Translations under genes and position numbers: made by a program
Assembly (NCBI RefSeq): GCF_002858765.1
Contig: NZ_PJRP01000002.1
Span: forward strand, 1-64,000
Length of the DNA stretch: 64,000 nucleotides
Reading direction: 5' to 3'
Source: Cupriavidus pauculus
Lineage (GTDB): Bacteria; Pseudomonadota; Gammaproteobacteria; Burkholderiales; Burkholderiaceae
Notes under the pieces: generated by a model
What the model saw: only the letters and a program-made list of their open reading frames with translations
The model's database searches: none
What the model was told of the DNA's origin: nothing
Shown here: positions 47,581 through 64,000 of the stretch, one piece after another
Layout of the letters: the number at the start of each line of letters is the position of its first letter
Position numbering within the stretch: the stretch's first letter is position 1

Positions 47581-47668
47581 GCAATTAGTCGAACTGGCGA
47601 GCGCGATACCAACCGGTCGCGTTTGTCTGCCAGAGGGGTTGGCTTGAAGCCGACCCCAAAGTTGTTTT

Positions 47669-47744
47669 AGGGGTATAGCTCAACTGGCAGAGCGTCGGTC
47701 TCCAAAACCGAAGGTTGGGGGTTCGATTCCCTCTGCCCCTGCCA
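47669..47744 (+). tRNA. trpT: tRNA-Trp (CCA)
   Basis: 76 nt with an encoded CCA end. AGGGGTA pairs with TGCCCCT; the anticodon CCA is at 47702-47704. It lies between tuf and secE, a conserved betaproteobacterial order. Confidence 0.97.
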
Positions 47745-47752
47745 AATCAATC

Positions 47753-47785
47753 AGCCGCGTCGCGAGGAAAACTCGTGACGCGGCT
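47753..47785 (+). other. Stem-loop between tRNA-Trp and secE
   Basis: AGCCGCGTCGCGAG and CTCGTGACGCGGCT form a 14-bp stem with one mismatch around GAAAA. No T-run follows directly, so it is more likely a processing or stability element than a full terminator. Confidence 0.55.
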
Positions 47786-47803
47786 TAGTCTCGTTTGCGA
47801 AAC

Positions 47804-48184
47804 ATGGCTAATCCCAATGTCGAAACCGTAGGTGCCTCGAGCGGCAAGTGGATGCTCGTGGTGGCGGTACTCCTGGTGGTTGCCGGAGTCATCGGTTTCT
47901 ACGCGCTGGCTCAGCAGCCGTCGTACGTACGTGGCGCCGCGCTTTTTGCTGGCCTCGCCCTCGGCGTCGTCGTGGCGCTGGTCTCGGCGCCTGGCAAGGA
48001 CTTTGTTGGATTCGCTCGTGAATCGTACCGGGAAGTTCGCAAGGTCGTCTGGCCGACGCGCAAGGAAGCCGGTCAGATGACGGGCCTCGTGTTTGCCTTT
48101 GTGGTGATCATGGCGCTGTTCCTGTGGTCGGCCGACAAGCTCATCGAGTGGGTGATCTTCTCCCTTGTCCTGGGCTGGAAATAA
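47804..48184 (+). CDS. secE: Preprotein translocase subunit SecE
   Basis: A 126-residue inner-membrane protein of the SecYEG channel. Three hydrophobic segments are visible (MLVVAVLLVVAGVIGFYAL, ALFAGLALGVVVALV and GLVFAFVVIMALFLW), as in the longer proteobacterial SecE. The conserved cytoplasmic amphipathic region is FARESYREVRKVVWPTRKEA. I chose ATG 47804 (MANPN); an ATG three codons upstream is possible. nusG follows after 10 bp. Confidence 0.96.
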   Translation: MANPNVETVGASSGKWMLVVAVLLVVAGVIGFYALAQQPSYVRGAALFAGLALGVVVALVSAPGKDFVGFARESYREVRKVVWPTRKEAGQMTGLVFAFVVIMALFLWSADKLIEWVIFSLVLGWK

Positions 48185-48194
48185 GAGGTAGCAC

Positions 48195-48776
48195 ATGACG
48201 GATAACGCTCAGCAGGAAACCACGGCCGCAGAATCGCCTTCGTCGAAGAAGCGCTGGTACGTGGTACACGCCTACTCCGGCATGGAAAAGAGCGTGCAGC
48301 GCGCGCTGCAGGAGCGCATCGAGCGCGCCGAGATGCAGGACAAGTTTGGTCGCATCCTGGTGCCCTCGGAAGAGGTTGTGGAAATCAAGGGCGGTCACAA
48401 GTCCGTGACCGAGCGTCGTTTCTTCCCCGGCTATGTCCTGGTGGAAATGGAAATGACCGACGAGACGTGGCACCTGGTGAAGAACACCAGCAAGGTCACC
48501 GGCTTCGTGGGCGGTGCACGTAACCGTCCAAGCCCGATTTCCCAGCGGGAAGTCGACAAGATCATGACCCAGATGCAGGAAGGGGTCGAGAAGCCGCGTC
48601 CCAAGACGCTGTTCGAGGTGGGCGAATTGGTGCGCGTCAAGGACGGCCCGTTCACCGACTTCAACGGCAACGTCGAAGAAGTGAACTACGAAAAGTCGCG
48701 TCTGCGCGTGACCGTCACAATCTTCGGGCGCGCAACGCCGGTCGAGCTCGAGTTCGGCCAGGTCGAGAAGGTTTAA
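48195..48776 (+). CDS. nusG: Transcription termination/antitermination factor NusG
   Basis: A 193-residue protein. The N-terminal NGN domain ([25 protein letters not shown]) binds RNA polymerase. The C-terminal KOW domain ([25 protein letters not shown]) binds Rho or ribosomal S10. The length and both domains are standard. Confidence 0.98.
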   Translation: MTDNAQQETTAAESPSSKKRWYVVHAYSGMEKSVQRALQERIERAEMQDKFGRILVPSEEVVEIKGGHKSVTERRFFPGYVLVEMEMTDETWHLVKNTSKVTGFVGGARNRPSPISQREVDKIMTQMQEGVEKPRPKTLFEVGELVRVKDGPFTDFNGNVEEVNYEKSRLRVTVTIFGRATPVELEFGQVEKV

Positions 48777-48785
48777 GAATTTTGG

Positions 48786-48812
48786 CCGCCGTGCCCGCAA
48801 GGGCGACGGCGG
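48786..48812 (+). other. Stem-loop in the nusG-rplK spacer
   Basis: CCGCCGT/ACGGCGG plus GCCC/GGGC pair around a GCAA tetraloop with one bulged G. It lies 10 bp after nusG. It may mark a processing or regulatory point before the ribosomal protein genes; no T-run follows. Confidence 0.5.
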
Positions 48813-48938
48813 ACGGAAAGGGGGGCCGCAAGGTCTGCCCGAAGAGGAGCGTGAGGTCGTGCCCCGGCATGGCGATAGCGCGTTACGACTCAACAGGATC
48901 TGATTTCGCAACAGGAACGGATCCGGATTGGAGTAAAG

Positions 48939-49370
48939 ATGGCCAAGAAGATCATTGGCTTTATCAAGCTGCAGATTCCGGCTGGTAAGGCAAATCCCTC
49001 CCCGCCCGTTGGTCCCGCACTGGGTCAGCGTGGTCTGAACATCATGGAGTTCTGCAAGGCGTTCAACGCCCAGACCCAGGGTATGGAACCCGGTCTGCCG
49101 GTGCCGGTGGTGATTACCGCCTTCGCCGACAAGAGCTTCACGTTCGTGATGAAGTCGCCCCCGGCGACCGTGCTGATCAAGAAGGCAGCAGGCATCACCA
49201 AGGGTTCGCCGAAGCCCCATACCGACAAGGTTGGCAAGATTACCCGTGCCCAGGCTGAAGAAATCGCCAAGGCAAAGAACGCTGACCTCACCGCCGCCGA
49301 CCTCGACGCTGCCGTGCGTACGATCGCTGGTTCGGCGCGTTCGATGGGCATCACCGTGGAGGGTCTGTAA
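48939..49370 (+). CDS. rplK: 50S ribosomal protein L11
   Basis: A 143-residue protein of the GTPase-associated centre. It has the N-terminal [34 protein letters not shown] and the RNA-binding C-terminal domain ending [13 protein letters not shown]. Its stop is directly adjacent to the rplA start, implying translational coupling as in other L11-L1 operons. Confidence 0.98.
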   Translation: MAKKIIGFIKLQIPAGKANPSPPVGPALGQRGLNIMEFCKAFNAQTQGMEPGLPVPVVITAFADKSFTFVMKSPPATVLIKKAAGITKGSPKPHTDKVGKITRAQAEEIAKAKNADLTAADLDAAVRTIAGSARSMGITVEGL

Positions 49371-50066
49371 ATGGCTAAGGTTTCCAAACGCGTCGCCGCC
49401 AACAAGGCGAAGATCGAGCGTACCAAGTTCTACCCGATCGACGAGGCCCTGGGCCTGGTGAAGAGCTGCGCTTCGGCGAAGTTCGACGAGTCGATCGACG
49501 TGTCCGTGCAACTGGGCATCGACGCCAAGAAGTCGGACCAGGTCGTGCGTGGTTCCGTCGTGCTGCCGGCTGGTACCGGCAAGAGCGTCCGTGTGGCCGT
49601 GTTCGCCCAGGGCGAAAAGGCCGAAGCCGCCAAGGCTGCTGGCGCCGAAGTGGTTGGCATGGAAGACCTGGCCGAGCAAGTCAAGGCCGGTAACCTGAAC
49701 TTCGACGTCGTGATCGCTTCGCCGGACACGATGCGTATCGTTGGTACGCTGGGTCAGATCCTCGGTCCGCGCGGCCTGATGCCGAACCCGAAGGTTGGCA
49801 CCGTGACGCCGGACGTGGCCCAGGCTGTGAAGAACGCCAAGGCTGGTCAGGTGCAATTCCGTGTCGACAAGGCCGGTATCATCCACGCCACCATCGGTCG
49901 TCGCTCGTTTGAAGACGCCGCGCTGAAGAGCAACCTGAGCGCCCTGCTGGACGCACTGGTCAAGGCCAAGCCGGCTACGAGCAAGGGTGTCTATCTGCGC
50001 AAGGTCGCCGTGTCGTCCACGATGGGCGTTGGCGTTCGCGTCGAACAGACCTCGCTGTCGGCCTGA
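49371..50066 (+). CDS. rplA: 50S ribosomal protein L1
   Basis: A 231-residue L1-stalk protein that binds 23S rRNA and, in many bacteria, represses its own operon. It shows [22 protein letters not shown] and [18 protein letters not shown], the L1 signatures. It follows rplK with no gap. Confidence 0.98.
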   Translation: MAKVSKRVAANKAKIERTKFYPIDEALGLVKSCASAKFDESIDVSVQLGIDAKKSDQVVRGSVVLPAGTGKSVRVAVFAQGEKAEAAKAAGAEVVGMEDLAEQVKAGNLNFDVVIASPDTMRIVGTLGQILGPRGLMPNPKVGTVTPDVAQAVKNAKAGQVQFRVDKAGIIHATIGRRSFEDAALKSNLSALLDALVKAKPATSKGVYLRKVAVSSTMGVGVRVEQTSLSA

Positions 50067-50434
50067 GCTGACGGCAATCCTCTGACCGGAACCCGATAAC
50101 ACCGGACAGGGCAAGAATTGAGGATCACGGCGCTGCCGTGATCGTCGCAAGGCTTTGGGCAGTGGCATCCGTGGCGCGTATGGCGCGCGGCAGGTGTCGC
50201 TGGTTATCAAAGACCGCTGGTGTTCACACCGCCTCTGGCAGCGTGGACTTAATCGGTCGGCACATGCGGGGTTCGCCCCGATGGCAGCCGATCTGCCAGC
50301 GCAGATGGCGCACCCGAAGGGATTGATGACGCCGGAGTAATCCGGTGGATTCGGGCCAATCGGACGCCGTTCGTTTGGACTGATGCGCTGTTTGGCGGGC
50401 AACCGTCGAAGACGCATCGTTTTGGAGCTTAACC
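50067..50434 (+). promoter_or_regulatory. rplJ leader region (L10 leader)
   Basis: A 368-bp gap precedes rplJ. In bacteria this leader folds into the L10-L7/L12 binding site that controls rplJL translation. A 9-bp hairpin (GATCACGGC/GCCGTGATC, 50123-50143, loop GCT) is visible near its start, without a T-run. The small ORFs across it have no ribosome binding site or homology. The exact L10 site cannot be drawn by eye. Confidence 0.6.
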
Positions 50435-50956
50435 GTGCCACTCAATATTGAAGATAAGAAGGCCGTCGTTGCTGAGGTCTCGGCGCAAGTCGCCAAGGCC
50501 CAGACTATCGTCGTGGCCGAATATCGCGGCATTGCGGTTGGCGATCTGACCAAGCTGCGTGCCAACGCTCGTCAGCAAGGCGTGTACCTGCGCGTTCTGA
50601 AGAACACGCTGGCTCGCCGTGCCGTCGAAGGTACGCCGTTTGCAGCCCTCGCAGAGCAGATGACCGGTCCGCTGATCTACGGTATTTCCGAAGATGCAGT
50701 GGCCTCGGCCAAGGTTCTGAACGACTTTGCCAAGACCAACGACAAGCTGGTCCTGCGCGCTGGGTCGTACGACGGCAAGGTGCTCGACGCTGGTGCCGTC
50801 AAGGCCCTGGCTTCGATCCCGAGCCGTGAAGAACTGATCTCGCAGCTGCTTGGCGTGATGCAGGCGCCGGTGTCGGGCTTCGCCCGTCTGCTGGCCGCAC
50901 TGGCTGCCAAGAACGCCGAAGGCGCTCCCGCGGAAGCGGAAGCCCCGGCCGCCTGA
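50435..50956 (+). CDS. rplJ: 50S ribosomal protein L10
   Basis: A 173-residue stalk-base protein that carries L7/L12 dimers. It starts at GTG 50435 ([33 protein letters not shown]), the family's usual N-terminus. The C-terminal helical region ([27 protein letters not shown]) is the L12-binding part. GGAG is located 8 nt upstream. rplL follows after 60 bp. Confidence 0.97.
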   Translation: MPLNIEDKKAVVAEVSAQVAKAQTIVVAEYRGIAVGDLTKLRANARQQGVYLRVLKNTLARRAVEGTPFAALAEQMTGPLIYGISEDAVASAKVLNDFAKTNDKLVLRAGSYDGKVLDAGAVKALASIPSREELISQLLGVMQAPVSGFARLLAALAAKNAEGAPAEAEAPAA

Positions 50957-51016
50957 GCTGCCGCATAGACAGATCGCAATACCGATCCCGAATCAAATCT
51001 AGTAGGAGTAATCCAA

Positions 51017-51388
51017 ATGGCAATCACTAAAGACGACATCCTGGAAGCCGTTGGCGCGATGTCCGTGATGGAACTGAACGACCTGGTCAAGGCGTTCGAA
51101 GAGAAGTTTGGCGTGTCGGCTGCTGCCATGGCTGTGGCTGCTGCCCCGGGCGCCGGTGCCGCCGCTGTTGAAGAAAAGACCGAGTTCAACGTGATCCTGG
51201 CAGAAGTCGGCGCCAACAAGGTTGGCGTGATCAAGGCCGTGCGCGAAATCACCGGTCTGGGCCTGAAGGAAGCCAAGGACCTGGTCGATGGCGCACCGAA
51301 GCCCGTGAAGGAAGGCGTGGACAAGGCCGCTGCCGACGAAGCCAAGAAGAAGCTGGAAGACGCCGGCGCCAAGGTCGACGTCAAGTAA
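51017..51388 (+). CDS. rplL: 50S ribosomal protein L7/L12
   Basis: A 123-residue acidic stalk protein. The N-terminal dimerisation helices ([28 protein letters not shown]) are joined by an Ala-rich hinge to the C-terminal domain ([38 protein letters not shown]) that contacts translation factors. AGGAG lies 9 nt before the start. Confidence 0.98.
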   Translation: MAITKDDILEAVGAMSVMELNDLVKAFEEKFGVSAAAMAVAAAPGAGAAAVEEKTEFNVILAEVGANKVGVIKAVREITGLGLKEAKDLVDGAPKPVKEGVDKAAADEAKKKLEDAGAKVDVK

Positions 51389-51423
51389 GTGGTACCGCGC
51401 GTGCCTCTGTGGCACGCAGCAGG

Positions 51424-51459
51424 GGCTGGCAAAGGGAAATTCCCGGCGCCAGCCTTTTT
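51424..51459 (+). terminator. Partial terminator/attenuator between rplL and rpoB
   Basis: An outer stem GGCTGGC/GCCAGCC encloses an inner GGGAAATTCCC palindrome and is followed by TTTTT. It lies 36 bp after rplL. By analogy with the E. coli rplL-rpoB attenuator, it should reduce but not stop transcription into rpoBC. Confidence 0.8.
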
Positions 51460-51578
51460 GCGCTTCTGCGGAGGTGTTCGATTCGACACTCCGCAGCAGC
51501 GTGAACCGGCCCGGACGGGTGAAATGTGAATTAAGCTATGCTTGGCAGGCGATAATCGATCGCTGCCTCAGCAGAAGC

Positions 51579-51642
51579 CAAACATCAGTGGCACACTAGG
51601 TGGTTGCTGATGTTTGTCTTCTGAACCGACTGCAGAAGACAA
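51579..51642 (+). other. Two overlapping stem-loops in the rpoB leader
   Basis: CAAACATCAG (51579-51588) pairs with CTGATGTTTG (51607-51616). TTGTCTTCTG (51614-51623) pairs with CAGAAGACAA (51633-51642). The right arm of the first shares three bases with the left arm of the second, so the two full helices cannot both form. This could be an RNase III processing site or a conformational switch before rpoB. Confidence 0.6.
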
Positions 51643-51824
51643 GTTTGGTCGGGTGTCCCCCGGACGTGTGCAGGCATTGCGCCGTGCAATGACCACACCG
51701 TCCGCAGCGTGCGGGCACCGTCAGCCAGAGGTTGGTAGCGGCCAACCGCCAAATCCCCTCCCAGTCGCTGAACACCTCAGGTGCCGGCCAGGTCCAGCCA
51801 GCCCTGCGATGATTCGGAGATCCC

Positions 51825-55931
<4,107 letters not shown>

Positions 55932-55946
55932 TCCGCCGATTGATAC

Positions 55947-55970
55947 GAGTGCCGGCCGCGGCCGGCACTC
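55947..55970 (+). other. 24-bp perfect palindrome in the rpoB-rpoC spacer
   Basis: The sequence from GAGTGCCGGCCG to its exact reverse complement forms a 12-bp self-complementary element with no loop bases, 16 bp after the rpoB stop. As RNA it would fold with a short GC loop. There is no T-run. A processing or stability function is possible. Confidence 0.75.
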
Positions 55971-56048
55971 ACCAGCGCAGGTTTCCCACAGGATTGAATG
56001 CCGCTGTTCCGGACAGACTCCGGACCAGTGGCGATACAAGGAGTTGCA

Positions 56049-60290
<4,242 letters not shown>

Positions 60291-60320
60291 TCGCGATGCT
60301 CGCTGTTTCGCAGCAATGAA

Positions 60321-60351
60321 AAACCCGGCTCAATTGAGCCGGGTTTTTTTT
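60321..60351 (+). terminator. Terminator after rpoC
   Basis: A perfect inverted repeat, AAACCCGGCTCAA with TTGAGCCGGGTTT, with the stem running into a tract of eight T residues. It ends the rpoBC transcript 30 bp after the stop codon. The 170 bp that follow to 60522 hold nothing I can identify. Confidence 0.95.
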
Positions 60352-60522
60352 CGTCTGGTGCCTTCGGGTTGGTGTGGGTCAATCCGAAGGATCGGGCGTG
60401 GCGCTACGGTATGGGGTCCTTGACTTCCGCTTGTGAGACCGCTTCGATCATTACGCTCTGGATGGGGGCATTCCGCTGCTCGGTGGATCTCAATGACCGG
60501 GCAATCACGGTGCGTCAGCGCA

Positions 60523-61383
60523 TCAGGCGCCAGCCGACGAGGCTGACGAAGCCGGCGCGATCATGACCACGAGGCTACCCACGTCGATTGCCGGCTCGTC
60601 GCCGATCAGGATGTGGCCTCCGAACACCACCATGTTTGACCGCAGTCGGTCAATCCTGACATTGAGCGTCAGGACCGTGTCGTAGGGAATGGGCCGATGC
60701 AGCGTGACATCGCGCATCAATCCCACCAGCGCGTGAGTCGGCCCATCGCCCGTCTGGCCCAGATAGAACAGCGTGACACCGGCTTGCCCGAATGACTCGA
60801 TGGCCAACGTCGCCGGATATGCCGCAGGCGGCTGGCGGCCAAGTATCGGCGACTCGCGGTTGACGACCTTTGTGGCCAGGATGTGTTCGCCCGGCCGATA
60901 GGTCGTCACGGTATCGAGCAACAGGAACGGATACCGATGCGGAAGCAGGCGCGCGATCTGCTGGTGCGTCAGCGCCGGCGCACTTGTGCCCACGGCCTGT
61001 ACGGCTGGCGCCGTCGCATCGACGACTCCGCTACGGCACACGATGGTGGCCCGGACGCGCGCATCTCCGGCGACGCTGGCGATAGCCTCGCATGTCAGGG
61101 TGTCGCCGTCGCGTGTCTGGATCGTGACCTCCAGGGCGACCATGTCGCCGGGCACGACGACACCCAGATACTGCACGCGCTGAACAGCCGAGACGTGGAC
61201 GGCTTGGCCGAGCGTGGTGCCGGCAAGGTCGGCGGCCATCGCCAACATGCGATCAAGCATGAGCGCGCCAGGGTACACCGGATTGCCCGGATAGTGGCCG
61301 AGCGCGAACAGGTCGCTGCCGCTGACGAAGAGGGTGTCGCGGCTGACAGGCATGGAATGGGGTGGGGGTTGCAATGCGGGCAT
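60523..61383 (-). CDS. Double-hotdog FabZ/FabA-like protein with a divided active site
   Basis: A 286-residue protein with two hotdog domains in tandem. The first has HYPGNPVYPGALMLDRML: the FabZ catalytic His is kept (H30), but the Glu 14 residues later is Asp (D44). The second starts LLPHRYPFLLLDTV and has GRQPPAAYPATLAIESF, where the His position is Gly (G182) but Glu is kept (E196). A single composite active site, or no dehydratase activity, is possible. The substrate is unknown. ATG 61383 has no good Shine-Dalgarno; the frame is open upstream to a TAG at 61446-61444, past an AAGGAGG. Confidence 0.75.
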   Translation of the reverse strand: MPALQPPPHSMPVSRDTLFVSGSDLFALGHYPGNPVYPGALMLDRMLAMAADLAGTTLGQAVHVSAVQRVQYLGVVVPGDMVALEVTIQTRDGDTLTCEAIASVAGDARVRATIVCRSGVVDATAPAVQAVGTSAPALTHQQIARLLPHRYPFLLLDTVTTYRPGEHILATKVVNRESPILGRQPPAAYPATLAIESFGQAGVTLFYLGQTGDGPTHALVGLMRDVTLHRPIPYDTVLTLNVRIDRLRSNMVVFGGHILIGDEPAIDVGSLVVMIAPASSASSAGA

Positions 61384-61618
61384 ACGAAGGGCACGGGCGT
61401 AGATCGCCGGATCGTAGTCCTCCTTGTTGAGGACGCTCTTGTGCTATCGCAAATCCTTCAGGATTGGGCGGGCGTTCATGGGGTGAAGGATGCCGATCCG
61501 CGACATTCGCGGAACCGTACCCATCGGAATTCCCGTTGCATCCTCCAGGCGCGGCGAGAACGCAGTGGCACATTGATCGCATCGTTACTAGTCAAACTAC
61601 CCACGGAAGATCCGGACG

Positions 61619-61800
61619 ATGCTTGCCAGGACTTTAATTGCCGCCATTGTCGCCAGTGTGTCTGGCGCGCTGTGCGCCATGACGGCCGACGCGCTGCAAC
61701 GCGCTGACGACCTTTACCAGGCCAATTGCGCGGTCTCCAATACGTCAGTCGGGACGGCTACGTCGGGCCGGCCTTGCACAAGGACACCGACGGCGCAGCC
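61619..61800 (+). pseudogene. Cytochrome c N-terminal remnant, frameshifted
   Basis: ATG 61619 opens a signal peptide (LARTLIAAIVASVSGALCA) followed by DALQRADDLYQANCAV, which looks like the lead-in to a CxxCH heme site. The second Cys and the His are lost, and homology (YVSRDGYVGPALHKDT) continues in another frame. Beyond ~61800 the sequence is that of the MocR remnant on the other strand. It resembles the N-terminal cytochrome part of cytochrome cd1-type proteins, but this is a weak call. Confidence 0.6.
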
Positions 61801-62892
61801 GATACAGGTGCCGACTGTAATCGCCATACTCGATCAGTCGCGCAAGCACGGCCTGCTCGAGCCAGGGACATCCGTAATTCAGCAGCGCCTTGCGACGCGC
61901 GATGGCGTCTGCTAGCCATGGCGGGCATGCCATGAATCCGAGTCGCAAGCCTGGCCCGAGCACCTTCGAGAACGATCCGACGTAGACCACGCGCGCCGGA
62001 TCGAGCGCCATGAGCGCCATGAGCGGCAGTGGCGGCGCGCTGTCGCAGGCGAAATCGCCGTCGTAATCGTCTTCGATCACACAGGCTCCGACGTGCGCGG
62101 CCCAATCCAGCAAGGCGCGGCGCCGGTCCATCGACATGGCGTAGCCGAGCGGATACTGGTGCGACGGCGTGGCGTACGCCAACTGCATCGGCGCGCGTGG
62201 TAGTGCGTGCGTACACAGCCCGTCCGCATCGATCGGTACGGCGAACCGCTCTGCGTGCCGGAGGTGGGGCAGATTCAGAAGCCCGCACAGCCAGGTGATT
62301 CCACCACAACGTGGTCACCGTGATGGACCAGATGCGCGGCAAGCAGGTGCAGTGCCTTCTGGACGCCGGCGACGATCTGCGTCGGATCGACCGCCAGCGC
62401 GCGGGTTGCGGCGAGATAATCGGCAATCTGCATGCGCAGGCCCAGAGGCCCTCTGCCGATGGGTATTCGCTGATCGCGTGCCGCATCTGGCGCAGCAGCA
62501 GGTTCGACAGCATGGCCCAGCGGCGGGCGGGGATATGCCGGCACGTGCCTGCGACGATTTCGATGGTCGTGGCGGCGCCTCTGGCTTGACCGTCGTTGCC
62601 GGGGAAGGGGCCGGCAACGACGACGCGCGGGGAATCGCTCCCGCCACAGGAAACCGCGTCCCGGCTCGCCCCGCAGCAGGCCGGCATCCGTTAGGCCCTC
62701 ATAGGCGCCCACCACCGTGTTGCGCGAGACGCGCAACATGGCAACCAGGCAGGCGATGGACGGAAGCCGGTCATTCGGCTGAAGACTGCCGGACAGGATC
62801 ATGTGTTCCACCTGCCGCATGATCTGCTGCTTGTACGGTTCCGACCCGTCGCGCAGGATCTCGATCGGCAGGGAAAAGGAATGGCGCTACAT
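61795..62892 (-). pseudogene. MocR/PdxR-type GntR-aminotransferase regulator, multiply disrupted and truncated
   Basis: Pieces in different frames add up to a MocR-family protein. The winged-helix part is IMRQVEHMILSGSLQPNDRLPSIACLV...SRNTVVGAYEGLTDAGLL. The aminotransferase part includes AISEYPSAEGL, DPTQIVAGVQKALHLLA, ATPSHQYPLGYAMSMDRRRALL, EDDYDGDF and the PLP-lysine motif YVGSFSKVLGPGLRLGF. At least three frame changes separate them. The C-terminus stops at the junction near 61795. A TAG directly follows the candidate ATG at 62892. The gene is non-functional. Confidence 0.8.
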
Positions 62893-63094
62893 GTCGCTGT
62901 GTTAGGGACCTCGCCTGTGATGCTATGACCGGTGTGCTGCGGGGTGCTTGTGCTGGCGCAAGACTGTCGGCGGCGCGGCCGATTCCCCCGTGTCGATTGG
63001 CGTCAGTGCCACACCGTTGCAGACACATTCGGTCCGACGCGGCATGGAGTGGTATGGTTACGCCTTTCCCGGCTTTCCGATCTACTGCTGTCCC

Positions 63095-64000
63095 ATGTCG
63101 CGCGCCCTGGCGATCCTCAAAGAAGTCTTCGGCTACCACGCATTCCGTGGCACGCAAGCCGAGATCATCGACCATGTGGCGGATGGTGGCGATTGCCTGG
63201 TGCTGATGCCCACGGGCGGTGGCAAGTCGCTCTGCTATCAGATTCCGGCGTTGCTGCGCCAGCAGGCTGGCCTGGGCGTGGGCGTTGTGGTGTCGCCGCT
63301 GATCGCGCTGATGCAGGACCAAGTGGCGGCGTTGACCGAAGCCGGCGTCCGCGCGGCGGTGCTGAACTCCACATTGAGCAGCAGTGAGGCCTCGGCGGTC
63401 GAGCGCGACCTCCTGGCCGGTCGGGTGGACGTGCTCTATGTGGCGCCGGAGCGGCTGATGACGCCGCGCTTTCTGGATCTGCTGGATCGCACGCGCGTTG
63501 GTTTGTTCGCCATCGACGAGGCCCATTGCGTATCGCAGTGGGGCCACGACTTCCGGCCGGAATATATCCAGTTGTCGGTGCTGCATGAGCGCTTCCCGAA
63601 TGTGCCGCGCATTGCGCTGACGGCCACGGCCGATGCGCTGACGCGCAACGAGATCATCGAGCGGCTGGCGCTCGATGATGCGCGGGTCTTCATTTCCAGC
63701 TTCGATCGTCCCAATATCCGCTACCGCATCGTCGAGAAGGACAACGCGCGGCAGCAACTGCTGGCCTTCATCAAGGCCGAGCATATGAATGGCGACGGCG
63801 GGCACGACAGCGGCATCGTCTATTGCCTGTCGCGCAAGAAGGTCGAAGATACTGCGCAATGGCTGACAAGCCACGGCATCAACGCGCTGGGCTACCACGC
63901 CGGCATGGACGCGCAGGTGCGGCAGCATCACCAGGCACGCTTCCGCGAGGAAGAGGGCATCGTGATGGTGGCCACCATTGCGTTCGGCATGGGCATCGAC
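63095..64000 (+). CDS. recQ: ATP-dependent DNA helicase RecQ, truncated by window edge
   Basis: 302 codons of a RecQ helicase are present. Visible motifs are motif 0 (FGYHAFRGTQAEII), Walker A MPTGGGKSLCYQIPAL, motif Ia VVSPLIALMQDQV, the DEAH box FAIDEAHCVSQWGHDFRPEY, motif III ALTATAD and part of helicase domain 2 (GIVYCLSRKKVEDTA...GYHAGMD...VATIAFGMGID). The zinc-binding, winged-helix and HRDC parts would follow outside. I chose ATG 63095 because the product begins LAILKEVFGYHAFRG, as in short RecQ. In related genomes recQ sits near rpoC, so 60.5-62.9 kb looks inserted. Confidence 0.95.
   Translation, partial: MSRALAILKEVFGYHAFRGTQAEIIDHVADGGDCLVLMPTGGGKSLCYQIPALLRQQAGLGVGVVVSPLIALMQDQVAALTEAGVRAAVLNSTLSSSEASAVERDLLAGRVDVLYVAPERLMTPRFLDLLDRTRVGLFAIDEAHCVSQWGHDFRPEYIQLSVLHERFPNVPRIALTATADALTRNEIIERLALDDARVFISSFDRPNIRYRIVEKDNARQQLLAFIKAEHMNGDGGHDSGIVYCLSRKKVEDTAQWLTSHGINALGYHAGMDAQVRQHHQARFREEEGIVMVATIAFGMGID

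Noticed and set aside
47600..47625. ACCAACCGGTCGC after tuf considered as a second paa-type operator
   Set aside because: Only part of the palindrome matches and the context is a tRNA/ribosomal operon.

Overview
This 64 kb window is chromosomal DNA of a GC-rich betaproteobacterium, most likely Cupriavidus or a close Burkholderiaceae relative. The 16S and 23S sequences, the rrn / tyrT-glyT-thrT-tufB-trpT-secE-nusG-rplKAJL-rpoBC layout, the single-operon paaABCDE and the gsp cluster all fit. I see no insertion sequence, prophage or CRISPR array.

Layout. 1-2330: a truncated MFS transporter, a VOC (glyoxalase-fold) protein, a GFA/CENP-V zinc protein and a YpeA-type acetyltransferase, all on the minus strand. 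2336-5929: a fused aerobic-type indolepyruvate/2-oxoacid:ferredoxin oxidoreductase. 6252-7661: a NYN-LOTUS RNA-binding/nuclease-type protein with repeat-rich and Lys/Ala-rich tails. 7831-19554: a type II secretion cluster in transcription order gspG-H-I-J-K-L-M-N-D-E-F (minus). gspC sits apart on the plus strand at 21599, with nsrR and hmp (nitric-oxide sensing and detoxification) between. nsrR and hmp each carry a TGCAT-N5-ATGCA palindrome in front. 22452-28826: a secreted EF-hand protein, an Lrp/AsnC regulator, a GNAT, kefF-kefC, a TetR regulator and a DUF1835 protein. 29045-32963: paaABCDE (phenylacetyl-CoA epoxidase), with a strong promoter whose spacer contains a 14-bp palindrome. 33181-40013: UspA, DUF1488, a FUSC-family exporter, a fused SpmA/SpmB protein, DUF488 and an acyl-CoA synthetase broken by a one-base shift.

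40141-60351 is the core information-processing block. It holds tandem rrn promoters, boxA, 16S, tRNA-Ile, tRNA-Ala, 23S, 5S and a terminator. A new promoter then drives tRNA-Tyr/Gly/Thr and tuf, followed by tRNA-Trp, secE, nusG, rplK, rplA, rplJ, rplL, rpoB, rpoC and a strong terminator. Several stem-loops lie in the spacers. 60523-62892 is a decayed accessory patch between rpoC and recQ: a double-hotdog FabZ-like protein, a cytochrome c remnant and a multiply broken MocR-type regulator. The window ends inside recQ.

The least expected signal is between the FUSC and SpmAB genes. There a well-spaced minus-strand promoter precedes a ~59-nt transcript containing an exposed CUCCUCC anti-Shine-Dalgarno run, a small hairpin and a rho-independent terminator; it looks like a small RNA. 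No clearly new multi-gene system was found. The other leads are the NYN-LOTUS protein, the split-active-site double-hotdog protein, the NsrR operator pair and the dispersed CTCTCCCGC palindromes.
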